DNA of 64,000 bases from Maribacter algicola (GTDB taxonomy: Bacteria > Bacteroidota > Bacteroidia > Flavobacteriales > Flavobacteriaceae). The stretch is from positions 620,001 through 684,000 of the forward strand of contig NZ_QUSX01000002.1 in NCBI RefSeq assembly GCF_003933245.1, read 5' to 3'. This document shows, piece after piece, positions 62,801-64,000 of this stretch (its first letter is position 1; the number at the start of each line of letters is the position of its first letter). Under the pieces are notes generated by a model. The model saw only the letters and a list, made by a program, of their open reading frames with translations, was not told where the DNA came from and did not search any database. The position numbers and the translations under genes are program-made.

Positions 62801-63661
62801 TTGAGCAAGGAGCAAAAAAATACAAGTTGGAAACATAAGCTACATGAGATAATTTATGAAGCAGATACCCCAATGGGTAAGTGGTTCGATATTATTCTGA
62901 TTATCCTTATACTTTTCAGTGTACTTCTCATTATGTTGGAAAGTGTGAAAAGTATTGATACGGAATATCATTTGACACTTTTGACCCTTGAGTGGATCAT
63001 AACCATTTTCTTTACCATAGAATATATTGCAAGAATTATATGTATTCAAAAACCTAGTAAGTATATCTTTAGTTTTTATGGGATTATAGATTTTTTATCC
63101 ACCATTCCCTTGTATCTCTCCTATATTTTGGCAGGCTCCCAAGTATTGCTTGCGGTGCGAGCGTTCAGGTTGTTACGGGTTTTTAGGATTTTGAAACTGG
63201 TTCAGTTTTTAGGGGAAGCCTCACAATTGAAAAGTGCCTTGAAGGCAAGTAGTGCCAAGATAACTGTATTTTTATTTGCAGTGCTGATACTGTCCGTAAT
63301 GTTGGGTACCTTGATGTATCTTGTAGAGGGAGATGAGGCAGGTTTCACCAGTATACCCATGAGTATTTACTGGACCATTGTAACCCTGACTACCGTGGGT
63401 TATGGTGACATTGCCCCAATAACGCCTCAGGGTCAATTCATTGCAACCATAATAATGCTATTGGGTTATGGTGTTATTGCTGTACCCACTGGAATGGTCA
63501 CCGTGGAATTTGGGAAACGATTCAAGGCCTTAAAAACAGGCGAAGAGCATGTAGAGAAATTCGTCCATGTGAATACCCAGGCCTGTCCGGTTTGTGCCAA
63601 GGAAGGTCACAGGGACGATGCCAGTCATTGCTATAACTGTGGAAGTTTGCTAAATGTGTAG
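62801..63661 (+). CDS. Voltage-gated-like potassium channel with C-terminal zinc ribbon
   Basis: A 286-residue ion transporter. Six membrane helices form a voltage-sensor-like part (about 25-160; S4-like VRAFRLLRVFRILKLVQ, about 124-140) and a pore with the selectivity filter TVGYGD (about 197-202). GYGVIAVPTGMVTVEF ends S6. The C-terminus has CPVC...CYNC (about 261-264 and 277-280), a small zinc ribbon not usual for this channel family. The start is TTG at 62801. Potassium selectivity is inferred from GYG. The gene overlaps miaA by eight bases. Confidence 0.88.
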   Translation: MSKEQKNTSWKHKLHEIIYEADTPMGKWFDIILIILILFSVLLIMLESVKSIDTEYHLTLLTLEWIITIFFTIEYIARIICIQKPSKYIFSFYGIIDFLSTIPLYLSYILAGSQVLLAVRAFRLLRVFRILKLVQFLGEASQLKSALKASSAKITVFLFAVLILSVMLGTLMYLVEGDEAGFTSIPMSIYWTIVTLTTVGYGDIAPITPQGQFIATIIMLLGYGVIAVPTGMVTVEFGKRFKALKTGEEHVEKFVHVNTQACPVCAKEGHRDDASHCYNCGSLLNV

Positions 63662-64000
63662 TAAAGTCCTTATTTCCATAATCGGACCCACAGCCATAGG
63701 AAAAACAAAACTGGCCATACTTTTGGCAAATCATTTCAAGACGGAAATTATTTCTGCAGACTCAAGACAGTTTTTCAAAGAAATGGCGATTGGTACGGCA
63801 GTACCATCCACATGGGAACTTTCACGTGCAGTGCATCATTTCATACAACACAAAAGTATCCACGAACCCTATTCTGTGGGCGATTTTGAAAAAGATGCCC
63901 TCAACACATTGGAAGGGTTGTTTCAAAACCATAACATAGTCGTTATGGTTGGTGGTAGTGGCCTCTATGTTGACGCCGTTACAACAGGACTGGATTCCTT
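63654..64000 (+). CDS. miaA: tRNA dimethylallyltransferase, N-terminal part cut by window edge
   Basis: Adds a dimethylallyl group to adenosine 37 of tRNAs reading UNN codons. The visible 115 residues begin MCSKVLISIIGPTAIGKTKLA with the P-loop GPTAIGKT (about 10-17), then SADSRQFFKEMAIGTAVP (about 35-52) and VMVGGSGLYVDAV (about 97-109), all family blocks. The ATG at 63654 overlaps the channel gene by eight bases. The rest lies beyond the window. Confidence 0.94.
   Translation, partial: MCSKVLISIIGPTAIGKTKLAILLANHFKTEIISADSRQFFKEMAIGTAVPSTWELSRAVHHFIQHKSIHEPYSVGDFEKDALNTLEGLFQNHNIVVMVGGSGLYVDAVTTGLDS

Noticed and set aside
1..64000. Mobile elements or CRISPR arrays
   Set aside because: No transposase, integrase, terminal inverted repeats with target duplications, or regularly spaced repeats were found. 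The 14.7 and 15.6 kb spacers are irregular repeats, not CRISPR.

Overview
The window looks like a chromosomal segment of a marine Flavobacteriaceae bacterium (Bacteroidota), perhaps near Maribacter or Zobellia; the genus is a guess. The reasons are: a type IX secretion PorP/SprF-type protein, many lipoproteins with a Cys directly after the signal peptide, a bacillithiol-system YtxJ protein, DUF4369/TlpA lipoproteins, a YbiT-like ABC-F protein, AT-rich spacers, frequent TTG/GTG starts, few Shine-Dalgarno sites, and many copies of the Bacteroidota -7 promoter box TAnnTTTG. No insertion sequence, prophage, CRISPR array, rRNA or tRNA was seen. Both ends cut genes: chorismate synthase on the left and miaA on the right.

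Layout. 1-13 kb: aroC (partial), an LpxH-like phosphoesterase, a large FAD/Fe-S oxidoreductase, envelope lipoproteins, rhomboid protease and acyltransferase transcribed divergently from a palindromic promoter, a fatty acid hydroxylase broken by one in-frame TAG, a phosphoglucosamine/phosphomannomutase and an ACP phosphodiesterase. 13-21 kb: gamma-glutamyltransferase, two junk-like repeat spacers, a GNAT enzyme, and a damage-response-like cassette (S24-type repressor, radical SAM DNA-repair protein and its TIGR03915-type partner) with a repeated operator in the divergent spacer. 21-33 kb: panB-lspA-rluA, a DMT exporter, leuA-leuB, a thioredoxin-like lipoprotein, pheT and a fasciclin protein. 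33-41 kb: envelope proteins, ABC-F ATPase, SDR, the SRP RNA gene, glutaminyl cyclase and a thioesterase. 41-48 kb: a signalling island with a beta-helix lipoprotein, a LytTR regulator with a degenerate receiver, a 58-residue secreted peptide, a TPR histidine kinase, a LuxR-type response regulator and an unknown protein. 48-64 kb: glyA, ytxJ, clpB, a TetR regulator, a PorP/SprF fusion, smpB, pcm, two dehydrogenases, yggS, an exonuclease/GIY-YIG protein, a K+ channel and miaA.

Two parts stand out. First, the 16.1-19.1 kb cassette: three exact copies of GGATTATTTCC plus a related fourth site fill the spacer between divergent promoters. One copy sits between the -33 and -7 boxes of the repressor's own promoter, and the repressor keeps a Ser/Lys dyad and an Ala-Gly site, so a LexA-like induction switch is likely. 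Second, the 42.9-47.8 kb island: a 26-bp element (CCTCCA-N7-AAGGTTTTCCTAG) lies about 50 bp upstream of both the LytTR gene and the last unknown gene, bracketing the peptide, kinase and response regulator. This could be an undescribed peptide-linked regulatory circuit. Both functional readings are inferences from sequence and layout. All family assignments were made by eye and from memory, without database searches.
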